Below are positions 34,952-43,681 of a stretch of 46,897 nucleotides of DNA, piece by piece. Position 1 is the first letter of the stretch, and each line of letters opens with the position of its first letter. Under the pieces are notes generated by a model. It ran no database searches. It was not told the origin of the DNA and saw only the letters and a program-made list of their open reading frames with translations. The position numbers were made by a program, and so were the translations under genes. Location: contig CACKZG010000004.1 of NCBI GenBank assembly GCA_902604545.1, forward strand, positions 1 to 46,897, written 5' to 3'. Source of the stretch: an uncultured Pelagibacteraceae bacterium (GTDB taxonomy: Bacteria > Pseudomonadota > Alphaproteobacteria > Pelagibacterales > Pelagibacteraceae).

Positions 34952-36169
34952 ATGGAACGACCAGATTTTTTTGAACTTAAAAATGGTGAAAAAGTAAAAT
35001 TACCTTTCACAGATAAAGAATATAATGATCGAGTAAGCAAACTTAGATCAGTGATGGACCAAAATGGTCTTGATATGGTCATCTTAACCTCAATGCATAA
35101 TGTTGCATATTACACAGGTTTTATTTATTGCTCTTTTGGTAGACCATACGGATGTGTGATCACTCAAAATAAAATCTCAACAATTTCAGCTAACATTGAT
35201 GCAAGTCAACCCTGGCGCAGATCTCATTGTGATAACGTTATTTATACAGATTGGAAAAGAGATAATTTTTTAAGGGCCATTGTTTCAATTATTGGAAGGG
35301 ATGAACCTCCAAAAAATATTGGAATTGAAAATGATCATGTCACTTTAGATATGCGAGAAAAAATTGGGTCTATTTTTACTTTCTCAGTATTTAGTGATGT
35401 TTCAAAAGATCTAATGAAACTTAGAATGATTAAATCGAATGAAGAAATTGAGATAATTAGAAATGGTGCAAGAATTGCAGACATTGGTGGTGAAGAAATA
35501 GTTAAAAATATTAGAGAAGATAATACGGAAATCGAAGTAGCAATTGCAGCAAGAGATAGAATGGAAAGAGAGATTGTTAAAAGCTATCCAGGTGCAGAGT
35601 ACATGGATACTTGGGTATGGTTTCAATCAGGCATCAATACAGATGGAGCTCACAATCCAAAGACAAATAGAAAATTAGTTAAAGGAGATATTTTATCTTT
35701 AAATACTTTTCCTATGATCTCAGGCTACTACACTGCATTGGAGCGAACTTTATTTTTAGATCATGCTGATGATGCTTCATTTAAAGCTTGGGAAGCAAAT
35801 GTTAAAGTGCACAAGCGTGGATTAGAATTAATTAAACCAGGCGTAAAGTGCTCTGATATTTGTCATGAGCTTAACGAACTTTTTGCTGAACTTGGTTATC
35901 TTCAGTATCGAACATTTGGTTACGGACATTCATTTGGTATGCTTTCTCACTTTTATGGAAGAGAAGCTGGTTTAGAATTAAGAGAAGATATTAATACTGT
36001 TCTTGAGGAAAATATGGTCGTGTCGATGGAGCCAATGATAATGATCCCAGAGGGTAATCCTGGCGCAGGTGGATATAGAGAACACAATATTTTGGTGATT
36101 GGCAAAAATGGAGCAGAGAATATTACAAAATTTCCTTTTGGTCCTGAGCATAATATTATAAAAAACTAA
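34952..36169 (+). CDS. Creatinase (creatine amidinohydrolase), M24 fold
   Basis: The 405 aa product looks like a true creatinase, which hydrolyses creatine to sarcosine and urea. It lacks the metal-binding Asp residues of M24 peptidases (GDILSLNTFP instead of a D-x-G site). Residues matching the known Pseudomonas creatinase active site are all present: Phe62 and Arg64 in SFGRP, the catalytic His234 in INTDGAHNP, Tyr260 and Glu264 in GYYTALERT, His326, Arg337 and Glu360 in VVSMEP. Spacing is constant (offset of two after residue 64). It follows the transporter by 1 nt and precedes the amidinotransferase by 5 nt. A related guanidino-acid substrate is the main alternative. Confidence 0.88.
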   Translation: MERPDFFELKNGEKVKLPFTDKEYNDRVSKLRSVMDQNGLDMVILTSMHNVAYYTGFIYCSFGRPYGCVITQNKISTISANIDASQPWRRSHCDNVIYTDWKRDNFLRAIVSIIGRDEPPKNIGIENDHVTLDMREKIGSIFTFSVFSDVSKDLMKLRMIKSNEEIEIIRNGARIADIGGEEIVKNIREDNTEIEVAIAARDRMEREIVKSYPGAEYMDTWVWFQSGINTDGAHNPKTNRKLVKGDILSLNTFPMISGYYTALERTLFLDHADDASFKAWEANVKVHKRGLELIKPGVKCSDICHELNELFAELGYLQYRTFGYGHSFGMLSHFYGREAGLELREDINTVLEENMVVSMEPMIMIPEGNPGAGGYREHNILVIGKNGAENITKFPFGPEHNIIKN

Positions 36170-36174
36170 TCTTT

Positions 36175-37290
36175 ATGAACAAGAATAAAACTATTGTTAA
36201 TAGTTGGAATGAGTGGGATCCGTTAAAACATGTGATTGTTGGAAGAGCAGATGGAACTTGTATACCAGCTCCAGAGCCTGCTTTGGATGCAAAAGTTCCT
36301 GAAGATAGTGATATGCGAGGTCAGTTTGGACCAAGAACAAAAGATGCTGTCGATAAAGCAAATGAATTATTAGATAACTTTTCAAATATACTTCAAAAAA
36401 GAGGTATTAAAGTTGATCGACCAACACCAATTGATTTTAATCAAAAGACATCAACACCAGATTGGGAAGCCGAAACAATGTTTGGCTGCATGCCTCCAAG
36501 AGATGTTTTGTTGACAGTAGGAAACGAAATTTTAGAAGCTACAATGAGTTATCGTTGTCGTTGGTTTGAATATTTATGTTACCGACCACTTCTAAAAGAT
36601 TATTATAATCAAGATCCTAATATGAGACACGAGTCTGCCCCAAAGCCAAGGTTAACTGATGCAGATTATAGAAAAGATTATCTATCAGATAAAATTGGTG
36701 TTCAAAAAAGATTAGAGTGGACTGAAAAAAAATATTTTGTAACCACTGAAGAAGAACCATTATTTGATGCAGCAGACGTACTAAGATTTGGTAAAGATTT
36801 AGTTGTACAACATGGTTTTACAACAAATTTAAAAGGAATTGATTGGCTAAAGAGACATTATAAAGATCACAGAGTTCATGCAGTTAACTTCCCAGGTGAT
36901 CCTTATCCAATTCACATTGATGCAACTTTTACCCCAATTAAAGAAGGTTTAATTATCAATAACCCACAAAGAAGACTTCCTAAGGAACAAAGAAAATTAT
37001 TTGAAAACAATGGTTGGGAGATTGTAGACAGTGCACAACCAGCCCACAACGAACCACCACCATTATGCTATTCATCAACTTGGCTATCAATGAATGTTTT
37101 AGTTTTAGATCCTAAAACTGTCTGTGTAGAGAAAAGTGAAATATATCAAGCAGAGCAATTAGATAAATTAGGTATGGAAATTATACCAGTAGAACTTAGA
37201 GATGCCTATGCTTTTGGTGGAGGTTTACATTGTTGTACTGCAGACGTTTACCGAGAGGGTGAACTTAAAGATTACTTTCCAAAACAATAA
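36175..37290 (+). CDS. Glycine amidinotransferase-like enzyme
   Basis: The family moves the amidino group of arginine to glycine (giving guanidinoacetate and ornithine) or to another amine. The 371 aa chain has the N-terminal SWNEWDPLKHVIVGR and the catalytic triad: Asp201 in EPLFDAADVLRFG, His247 in YPIHIDATF, and Cys353 in GGGLHCCTADVYR. This agrees with vertebrate AGAT (Asp, His, Cys in the same order and context). The reaction is reversible in known enzymes, so it could also release glycine. It lies in an operon with creatinase and threonine aldolase, which is unusual. Confidence 0.86.
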   Translation: MNKNKTIVNSWNEWDPLKHVIVGRADGTCIPAPEPALDAKVPEDSDMRGQFGPRTKDAVDKANELLDNFSNILQKRGIKVDRPTPIDFNQKTSTPDWEAETMFGCMPPRDVLLTVGNEILEATMSYRCRWFEYLCYRPLLKDYYNQDPNMRHESAPKPRLTDADYRKDYLSDKIGVQKRLEWTEKKYFVTTEEEPLFDAADVLRFGKDLVVQHGFTTNLKGIDWLKRHYKDHRVHAVNFPGDPYPIHIDATFTPIKEGLIINNPQRRLPKEQRKLFENNGWEIVDSAQPAHNEPPPLCYSSTWLSMNVLVLDPKTVCVEKSEIYQAEQLDKLGMEIIPVELRDAYAFGGGLHCCTADVYREGELKDYFPKQ

Positions 37291-37292
37291 TT

Positions 37293-38342
37293 ATGGCAAA
37301 AATTAAAATTAAAAGAGAGCGAGTTAAATTCGCTTCTGATAATGTCGCCGGCGCTTGTCCTGAAGTACTAGATGCAATTTTAAAAGCCAATGAAGGAGAT
37401 AGCACTCCATATGGGAATGACCCAATATCAAATGAATTACAAGATAAGTTCTCAGAAATATTTGAAAAGGAAGTAATTGTTTTTCCTACAGCCTCAGGTA
37501 CTGCAGCTAATGCTTTAGCATTATCTACAATGACACCCTCTTATGGAAACATTTATTGTCATAAGATGTCCCATATAAATACCGATGAATGTGGTGCACC
37601 TGAATTTTATACAGGAGGAGGAAAGTTAGTTACGTTAAATGGGGTAATGGGAAAAATAACTGCAGAGGAGTTGGATCAATCGATAGGTGGAAAAGGAATT
37701 GTTCATCATACTCAACCTTCATCAGTCAGTATCACTCAAGTGTGTGAAACAGGTGAAGTTTATCAATTAGATGAAATCAAAAAAATTGCAGAAATCACTC
37801 ATAAACATAATTTAAATTTACATATGGATGGAGCCAGATTTGCTAATGCATTGGTATCTTTAGATGTAACTCCTGCTGAAATGACATGGAAATCTGGGGT
37901 TGATGTATTGTCATTTGGAGCAACTAAAAATGGTTGTTTAGCAGCTGAAGCAATTATATTTTTTAAGAAAGAATTAGTAGGTGACATTGCTTTTTTAATG
38001 AAAAGAGCAGGACATCTACTATCTAAAATGCGTTTTGTCTCTGCACAATTAGATGCTTACATTTCAAATGATGTTTGGTTGAGAAATGCAAAGCACGCTA
38101 ATGCAATGGGTAAAAAATTAAGTGATGGTTTAAGCAAACATAATGATATTGAAATTGCCTATCCAACGGAAGCCAATGAAGTCTTTGCAAAATTTCCAAG
38201 AGAAAAAATAGAGCATCTAAATTCTGAAGGTTATAAAATGAATGAAGAAGAATTAGATGGAAAAGCGATAAGATTAGTTGCTGCTTGGAATACTAAAGAT
38301 AGTGATGTTGATGAATTGTTAAATACAATTAAAGTTAACTAG
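37293..38342 (+). CDS. ltaE: Low-specificity L-threonine aldolase
   Basis: A PLP enzyme that splits threonine or allo-threonine into glycine and acetaldehyde. The 349 aa chain shows FASDNVAG at the start, FPTASGTAANALAL, HMDGARFANAL and the PLP lysine in LSFGATKNGCLAAEA (Lys212). It follows the amidinotransferase by 2 nt. In an organism without serine synthesis from 3-phosphoglycerate, as known for SAR11, this would be a glycine source. The end overlaps the convergent small gene by 8 nt. Confidence 0.93.
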   Translation: MAKIKIKRERVKFASDNVAGACPEVLDAILKANEGDSTPYGNDPISNELQDKFSEIFEKEVIVFPTASGTAANALALSTMTPSYGNIYCHKMSHINTDECGAPEFYTGGGKLVTLNGVMGKITAEELDQSIGGKGIVHHTQPSSVSITQVCETGEVYQLDEIKKIAEITHKHNLNLHMDGARFANALVSLDVTPAEMTWKSGVDVLSFGATKNGCLAAEAIIFFKKELVGDIAFLMKRAGHLLSKMRFVSAQLDAYISNDVWLRNAKHANAMGKKLSDGLSKHNDIEIAYPTEANEVFAKFPREKIEHLNSEGYKMNEEELDGKAIRLVAAWNTKDSDVDELLNTIKVN

Positions 38343-38562
38343 GATTTTCTTTTAAAAAATTAATATACTTTATAACTTCATCATACTGTTCATCAGGAAT
38401 ATCTTTGTAACTTGCATTAAATTTACTTTTTACACAAATAGCAACATGAGCATAGGGGTTTCTTCCTCTAGGGTGATTTGGATGGTCAGGTAATTGCCCC
38501 CCCAAATAATCGCCAGCTTCCTGAATAATTTTCCAGAGTTTACTTGCATTTTCTTTATTCAT
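38335..38562 (-). CDS. Small conserved-looking protein, function unknown
   Basis: A 75 aa protein I do not recognise with confidence. It has a helical N-terminus (KLWKIIQEAGDYLGG), a Pro/His/Gly-rich centre (PDHPNHPRGRNPYAHVA) and a helical C-terminus (YKDIPDEQYDEVIKYINFL). The last part resembles domains that end some phage antirepressors, which may bind nucleic acid or protein; this resemblance is weak. No signal or membrane segment. It overlaps the ltaE end by 8 nt and follows the next gene upstream by 9 nt. Confidence 0.55.
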   Translation of the reverse strand: MNKENASKLWKIIQEAGDYLGGQLPDHPNHPRGRNPYAHVAICVKSKFNASYKDIPDEQYDEVIKYINFLKENPS

Positions 38563-38571
38563 TGATGAATT

Positions 38572-39039
38572 TTATCTAAAAAACAGACTTTTTCTAATAT
38601 CTATTATTTCTCTGATCTGTTTTTCTTTAATTGCATTCCAAGAAACAAATAAAGTACACAATTGATACAAGGCAAATATCTCATTCTTTTCATTTTGGGA
38701 TAAATTACTATCTGCCTCTACATAGTTTTCAAAATAAGAAATATTATTTCTTGCACAGTTTAAATAATATTTACAAGCATCTGTTACTGTAGCGGTTGAC
38801 CACCAGTTTGAGTCTCTGAAAAGATTAGATATTTCTTGATAGAAAGAACTTGCTTCAGAAATAGCCAAATCCTTTTGAACATTTTCTGAAAATTGATCTA
38901 ATTCAAATTGAATTAAACCTAATACCTTTTTTTCACTACTTCTCTTCACAAGCAGCTCAATGACATTTTTATATGACATTGATTGGATTTTATTCCAGTT
39001 ATCAAAAAAATCGTTTGGTGCTTTATTAATATCTACCAT
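38572..39039 (-). CDS. Hypothetical protein, all-helical
   Basis: A 155 aa soluble protein of unknown function, predicted helical throughout, with aromatic-rich segments (NDFFDNWNKI, FRDSNWWSTAT, YYLNCARNNISYFENY). No signal peptide, metal site or known motif is seen. Some polyhydroxyalkanoate-granule phasin-like proteins begin in a similar way (FFDNWNKIQ), but the match is short. It probably shares a transcript with the 75 aa gene 9 nt downstream. Confidence 0.55.
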   Translation of the reverse strand: MVDINKAPNDFFDNWNKIQSMSYKNVIELLVKRSSEKKVLGLIQFELDQFSENVQKDLAISEASSFYQEISNLFRDSNWWSTATVTDACKYYLNCARNNISYFENYVEADSNLSQNEKNEIFALYQLCTLFVSWNAIKEKQIREIIDIRKSLFFR

Positions 39040-39085
39040 GCTAAATTATTTTAGATAATCAGAAATTAGATTTTAACATTCTAGA

Positions 39086-39745
39086 TTATAATTTTTTTTT
39101 AAAACAACAGTATATGTTCGTTTTATTAAAACCAAAACAAGTTCTTAATGGAGGAATTATATTCATAAGATTTGCTAAAAAAAATTGGAAATAAGGGTTT
39201 GGTTTTTTAATTGTTTTATTCATAAAACCATAAGAATTAATCTTAATATATTTAAATTTTCTACTAAACAGATTATCTAATTCCTTTTCAACTAAACTTA
39301 AATTTACTCCAGTATTACCAACGTTAAATACCATACTCCCTCCAGGTTTTAATAAATCGTAAATCATTTTTATTACAATTAAAGTATGGTCATGATTAAA
39401 TTTGCTATTTATACCCATAGTTTGAATACACACTAACAAATTTGGTTTTTCTTGATTATATGTTTTTATAAAATCTTCAATTTTATCATTAACAGGTAAT
39501 GCATCTGAAAAATTACTAACTCCTTGATCTAACTTTTGTTTATCAAGATCTACACACATATATTTTTTTGTCATGAAAAATTTTTTATTCATCATTGATC
39601 CACCAGCTAAATCAATTCCTAAGTCACCATCGATTGATTTTAAGTCATTTTTTAACCATAAAAACAAAAGAGTTTTACTAGCTGTCACTCCTATTCTTGT
39701 TTGACCAATCAATAATTTCAAGATTTTATTTATAATGTTTAACAT
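39086..39745 (-). CDS. SAM-dependent methyltransferase-like protein
   Basis: A 219 aa Rossmann-type protein. Motif I is GIDLAGG (residues 43-49), an acidic residue follows at the end of strand 2 (MCVDLD, 63-68), and YDLLKPGGSMVFNVG (129-143) is the post-motif III loop of class I methyltransferases. Its target is unknown. Motif I has Ala in place of the usual Gly and lacks the common GxGxG spacing. It heads the three-gene minus-strand pocket next to cmk. Confidence 0.6.
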   Translation of the reverse strand: MLNIINKILKLLIGQTRIGVTASKTLLFLWLKNDLKSIDGDLGIDLAGGSMMNKKFFMTKKYMCVDLDKQKLDQGVSNFSDALPVNDKIEDFIKTYNQEKPNLLVCIQTMGINSKFNHDHTLIVIKMIYDLLKPGGSMVFNVGNTGVNLSLVEKELDNLFSRKFKYIKINSYGFMNKTIKKPNPYFQFFLANLMNIIPPLRTCFGFNKTNIYCCFKKKL

Positions 39746-39913
39746 TATATTATTTATAAATTTAATTCTTTTTATTCTAAATATATAGTAGTGTCATTAA
39801 TATATTTTTTTATATTCTTTATATTCTTTTTTAAAACAAGGTGCTTGAAATCAAATTGATAAAAAAATTAAGATATTAAATTTTATAATTTTATAATAAA
39901 AAAACTTAAAAAA
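39746..39913. other. AT-rich divergent spacer without a recognised element
   Basis: This 168 nt stretch, the second longest gap in the window, separates the methyltransferase-like gene from cmk. It is nearly all A and T, with short repeats of TATATTCTT near 39810-39830. Promoters for both directions must lie here, but no pair of boxes stands out above chance, and no hairpin with GC pairs is seen. Confidence 0.4.
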
Positions 39914-40558
39914 ATGAAAAAAATAAAAAAACTTATAATTGCTTGCGATGGCGAGTCAGCAAGTGGCAAAAGTACAGCGGCAAAACTGATATCTAAAAAA
40001 TATAATTTATTGTTAATTAATTCAGGTCTTTTATATAGATATGCTAGCAAATTGGTTATCAGTCATAAACCTAAAAACAAAGTAGAGTTTTTAAAAAGAA
40101 AATTTAAAGGAATATCATACAAAAAAATTTCTAATTTAAAACTACATTCAGAGAAAATTAGTAATCATGTAGCTACACTTGCAAAAAATAAAAAAATTAG
40201 AGAAATTGTTAACAAAGTACAAATTTCCATAATTAAAAAAAATAAAAGGATATGTGTTGAAGGGAGAGATATTGCCAGTAAAATATTATCAAAAAACCCT
40301 AAGTATGATTTAGCATTTTATTTTAAATGTAGTTTAGATGTTGCAAGTTATAGAAGATGGCTAGATATAAAAAAGAAATTACCATTAAAAGAGGTAAAAA
40401 AATCTTTAAAAAAACGTACTTTAACAGATAAAAACAGAAAGCATAGTCCGCTAATTAGAGTAAAAGACTCTATTTTAGTTAGATCAGATCAGCTGACAAA
40501 AAAACAAGTTATATATAAAATGTCTGGGTATATAGACAGATTGATCAATAAAAATTAA
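39914..40558 (+). CDS. cmk: Cytidylate kinase
   Basis: Cmk phosphorylates CMP and dCMP using ATP. The P-loop is DGESASGKSTAAKLI (residues 12-26); INSGLLYRY and VEGRDIASKIL are the CMP-binding and family segments, and SYRRWLDIKKKLPLKEV matches the lid region. Length (214 aa) is slightly short but complete. The ATG lies in an A-rich stretch without a clear ribosome site. Often cmk precedes rpsA, but here the next gene is a convergent MFS transporter overlapping by 4 nt. Confidence 0.9.
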   Translation: MKKIKKLIIACDGESASGKSTAAKLISKKYNLLLINSGLLYRYASKLVISHKPKNKVEFLKRKFKGISYKKISNLKLHSEKISNHVATLAKNKKIREIVNKVQISIIKKNKRICVEGRDIASKILSKNPKYDLAFYFKCSLDVASYRRWLDIKKKLPLKEVKKSLKKRTLTDKNRKHSPLIRVKDSILVRSDQLTKKQVIYKMSGYIDRLINKN

Positions 40559-41853
40559 TTATTTTGTTTTTGATAATTTGGTTCTTCAATTGGTTTTGTA
40601 TCAGGATCCAATTCCAATCCAGCAGGTGTTATTGTAGCTGGGACAGGAGTAAAAGTTGAATCTGGATTTTCCACAGTATCTCTAACTTTCATTCTATATA
40701 AACCAAAACCTCCAATAATTGCATGAGTAATAATTAAAAAAATAAACAAACCATTTAAACCAAACCATTCCATAAAAATAGAACATAAAATAGGACCACT
40801 GATTGCGCCTAAACCAAATATAAACTGTAAACCACCCCCAGCTGCTACAAATTTTGATTTAGGAACGAAGTCATTTGTGTGAGCTAGGTTAAGTGAAAAC
40901 AAAGGAAGGCATAAACTAGAATATAGCCCAACAAAAATGAAAAATAATATTTTTTTAAATGCAAACTCATCTAAATGGTAAATATTTTGAAACGGATCAT
41001 TTGAGCTTAAGATTGAGAGAAATGCTAACAAAGAACTTCCAAAAGTCGTTATTACAATTACTTTTCTTCTATCAAATGTATCTGATAAATAACCTATTGG
41101 CCCTTGTCCAACAACACCAGCAATTGTTGAAATAAAAAGTAAAACTGAGGTTTCAATCAAAGTATAATTTGCTTTAGTTGCATAAACTGCAATTAAAGAA
41201 AAGAAAGCAGCATGAATAATTCCAGTAAAGAAAGAACTTAATGATCCTAGTGGAGAAATTTTATATAAGTCTTTAATACTTATTGTTTCTATTTTTTTAA
41301 ATTTTGGAGCAGGTCTTTTTGTTAATAAAATAGGAACAAGAGCAACTGACAGCAAAATAGAAACTAAAATAAATGGCTCATAATCCTCTGGTTTACTAAC
41401 ATTAAGTAGCAGCATACCAATTGCTAATCCAAAGTAGATTACCATCATATAAGCTGACAATAATTGTCCTCTATTCTTGTTAGTCGCTCTATCATTTAAC
41501 CAGCTCTCAGTTACCACGTAACAACTGACCAAACTTATACCTGTAATGAATCTACTTATTGTCCACATAAAAGGATTTATATAAACAACAGCAACCAAAG
41601 CACTTAAAGATGCAAGAGATGCAAATGCAGCAAACACTCTTATATGACCTACTTTTGAAACAAAATTTGGTGTAGTTCTCGAGCCCACAAAGTAACCTAT
41701 ATAGTATCCAGACATAAAGATCCCAGTTGTAAAAACACTAAAATCTTCTATTACTGATCGAATACCCATAATTTGCATTTGCAAACCATGAGCAATCATC
41801 ATTACCCCTATCCCTATAAATAGAGCCCAAGACTTTTTTACTTCTTTTTGCAT
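40555..41853 (-). CDS. MFS transporter
   Basis: A 432 aa membrane protein with about 12 hydrophobic helices. The signature between TM2 and TM3, GYFVGSRTTPNFVSKVGHIR, and the equivalent loop in the second half, GYLSDTFDRRKVIVI, mark the major facilitator superfamily (YcaD-like group). The C-terminal tail of about 35 residues is hydrophilic and Pro/Thr-rich. It is last in the minus-strand run from purF, 29 nt after the EamA gene. Substrate unknown. Confidence 0.85.
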   Translation of the reverse strand: MQKEVKKSWALFIGIGVMMIAHGLQMQIMGIRSVIEDFSVFTTGIFMSGYYIGYFVGSRTTPNFVSKVGHIRVFAAFASLASLSALVAVVYINPFMWTISRFITGISLVSCYVVTESWLNDRATNKNRGQLLSAYMMVIYFGLAIGMLLLNVSKPEDYEPFILVSILLSVALVPILLTKRPAPKFKKIETISIKDLYKISPLGSLSSFFTGIIHAAFFSLIAVYATKANYTLIETSVLLFISTIAGVVGQGPIGYLSDTFDRRKVIVITTFGSSLLAFLSILSSNDPFQNIYHLDEFAFKKILFFIFVGLYSSLCLPLFSLNLAHTNDFVPKSKFVAAGGGLQFIFGLGAISGPILCSIFMEWFGLNGLFIFLIITHAIIGGFGLYRMKVRDTVENPDSTFTPVPATITPAGLELDPDTKPIEEPNYQKQNN

Positions 41854-41882
41854 ATTTAGTTTTTAAGTTTAATATTTTCTCG

Positions 41883-42758
41883 CTACGTAGTTTTGGTTTG
41901 TGTTTTTTTTATGGCCAGTAAAGAATGAATTGCTATCGTGATAATGATAACGATACCTCCATAGATAGTCTCGTTAGAGGGCTGTTCTTTAATAACCATC
42001 CAAACCCATATCGGTCCAAGGATAGTTTCTAATAAGAAAAATAGATTAACTTCAGCTGCTGTAATAAATCTTGGTGCTATAGTGACTAAAACAAATGGTA
42101 TGGCTACACACATTACACACATTAAAGGTATATAAAAAAGATCATTTCCCACTAACGCAAAGTCTTTAACAAAGAAAAAAGCAAAAATTGCAACGCACGA
42201 TTTTCCAATTACAGCAGCAGGCACTAAATCGGTAGATTTTGCATACCTTGCAATATTTGCGTTACAAGCCAATCCAAAAGAAGTTATTAAACCAAATAAA
42301 TCTCCATAAAAATTGCCAAGACTTAAAGAGTCGTAAAAAATATAAACACAAGCAATGAAGGTAATTATTATAGCGACCCAAGTCTTATTATCTGGTTTTT
42401 CTTTTAAGAAAATAGCCCCTAATATTGCTGATAACATTGGCGCAAGAGCTACCATCAATAAAGTATTTGCTACATTAGTGTTTTGAATTGAGATAATAAA
42501 AGTAATATTACAAATAGAAAAACTAATTACATAAAAAATACCTGGATAACCAATTTTAAATAAAGCTTTTAAAAAATTATTTTTATAAAATAAAAGAAGA
42601 CCAATTAGAACTACCACAAATGGTATTACTCCTCTGTAAAAAAGCATCCCCCAAGTATCAATATTTGTTAATCTAATTAGCAAAGAGTCTGGAGTTATAA
42701 ACATAACTCCTATAAAAGCCATCAAGGAACCTTTTTGCTGATTAGTTAAATTGTTCAC
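41883..42758 (-). CDS. EamA-type DMT transporter
   Basis: A ten-helix DMT superfamily protein with two EamA halves; NTLLMVALAPMLSAILGAIF with LKEKP, and LFFLLETILGPIWVWMVIKE, are the repeat ends. An upstream TTG at 42776 would give a 22 nt overlap with gshB, but the GTG at 42758 overlaps the gshB TGA as GTGA, the common coupled arrangement, and gives 291 aa. It is the third EamA protein in this window. Being coupled to gshB, it may move glutathione-related metabolites, but that is a guess. Confidence 0.8.
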   Translation of the reverse strand: MNNLTNQQKGSLMAFIGVMFITPDSLLIRLTNIDTWGMLFYRGVIPFVVVLIGLLLFYKNNFLKALFKIGYPGIFYVISFSICNITFIISIQNTNVANTLLMVALAPMLSAILGAIFLKEKPDNKTWVAIIITFIACVYIFYDSLSLGNFYGDLFGLITSFGLACNANIARYAKSTDLVPAAVIGKSCVAIFAFFFVKDFALVGNDLFYIPLMCVMCVAIPFVLVTIAPRFITAAEVNLFFLLETILGPIWVWMVIKEQPSNETIYGGIVIIITIAIHSLLAIKKTQTKTT

Positions 42759-43681
42759 GCCTTGAGTTCTTTCCAAAAAGTTTTAGCTAAATTTTTTCCT
42801 GATAGATCATAAAGTGTTTTAAGTCCAGTTGGAGATGTAATATTTATATCCCCATTAAGTTTTTGGTCTATAAAATCAATTCCTGCAAAAAAAATATTTT
42901 CTTTTTTTAAATCTTTTGCAATTAATTTTGAAATTTTAATTTCTTTACTTGTTAATTTTGTATTAGTTGGTTTTGCTCCTTTGCTCATATTACTTAAAAT
43001 TGAACCTTTCTTTGGAACCCTTGAAATTGCTCCACATACTTTCCCATTAATAATAAAAACCCTTTTATCTCCCTTACTAATTCTAGGAAGAAATTTTTGG
43101 CACATAACATGATCATGTTTTTTTATAAATTTATTAACCAATTTTGAATTAAATTTAGTTAGTAAATGAATATCATTTCCACTGAAACTATGGATGGGTT
43201 TTAAAATGACTTTTTCATTTTTTTTGAAAAATTTTTTTATTTCATCCATATTTTGAGTAAAAATAGTAGCTGGCATATATTTTTGATATTTTGATGAGTA
43301 CAATTTTTCAGAAATATTCCTTATAGAGGTAGGGTTGTTAATTATTTTAACTTTAGTCTTAATTGTATCCAAAATGTATGTTGTTGAAATATATTCAAGA
43401 TTAAAAGGTGGATCTTGGCGAATAAGAATAAATTTACATTTACTTAATTCTAGATTTTTTTTTTTTGTAATTTTATAGAATTTTTTATTGCTATAGTTAA
43501 ATTTAATAAAAAAACCGTTGGCTGTAACTTTTGAATTAACAACTGATAAGTCTTTTGGATCGTAATAGAAAATTTTATATTTTTTGTTCTGAATTTCTTT
43601 TGCTAAAAATACACTTGTATCTGTTAAAGGATTTAGTTTAGAAGGATGATTTCCTTGAATAGCAACAATTTTATTTATCAT
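42755..43681 (-). CDS. gshB: Glutathione synthase
   Basis: GshB adds glycine to gamma-glutamylcysteine with ATP, completing glutathione. The 308 aa ATP-grasp protein shows ILIRQDPPFNLEYISTTY, the ADP-contacting VILKPIHSFSGNDIHLL, CQKFLPRISKGDKRVFIING and the C-terminal FFAGIDFI with INITSPTGL. These match the bacterial GshB family. The gene overlaps gshA by 11 nt, so both enzymes are cotranslated. Confidence 0.93.
   Translation of the reverse strand: MINKIVAIQGNHPSKLNPLTDTSVFLAKEIQNKKYKIFYYDPKDLSVVNSKVTANGFFIKFNYSNKKFYKITKKKNLELSKCKFILIRQDPPFNLEYISTTYILDTIKTKVKIINNPTSIRNISEKLYSSKYQKYMPATIFTQNMDEIKKFFKKNEKVILKPIHSFSGNDIHLLTKFNSKLVNKFIKKHDHVMCQKFLPRISKGDKRVFIINGKVCGAISRVPKKGSILSNMSKGAKPTNTKLTSKEIKISKLIAKDLKKENIFFAGIDFIDQKLNGDINITSPTGLKTLYDLSGKNLAKTFWKELKA

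Noticed and set aside
34952..36169. Xaa-Pro dipeptidase as the identity of the M24-fold gene
   Set aside because: The metal-binding Asp residues needed for peptidase action are absent, while the full creatinase residue set is in place.
39800..39835. Short TATATTCTT repeats near cmk as a CRISPR-like or regulatory repeat
   Set aside because: Units are short, irregular and within nearly pure A/T DNA; they lack unique spacers and are expected by chance.
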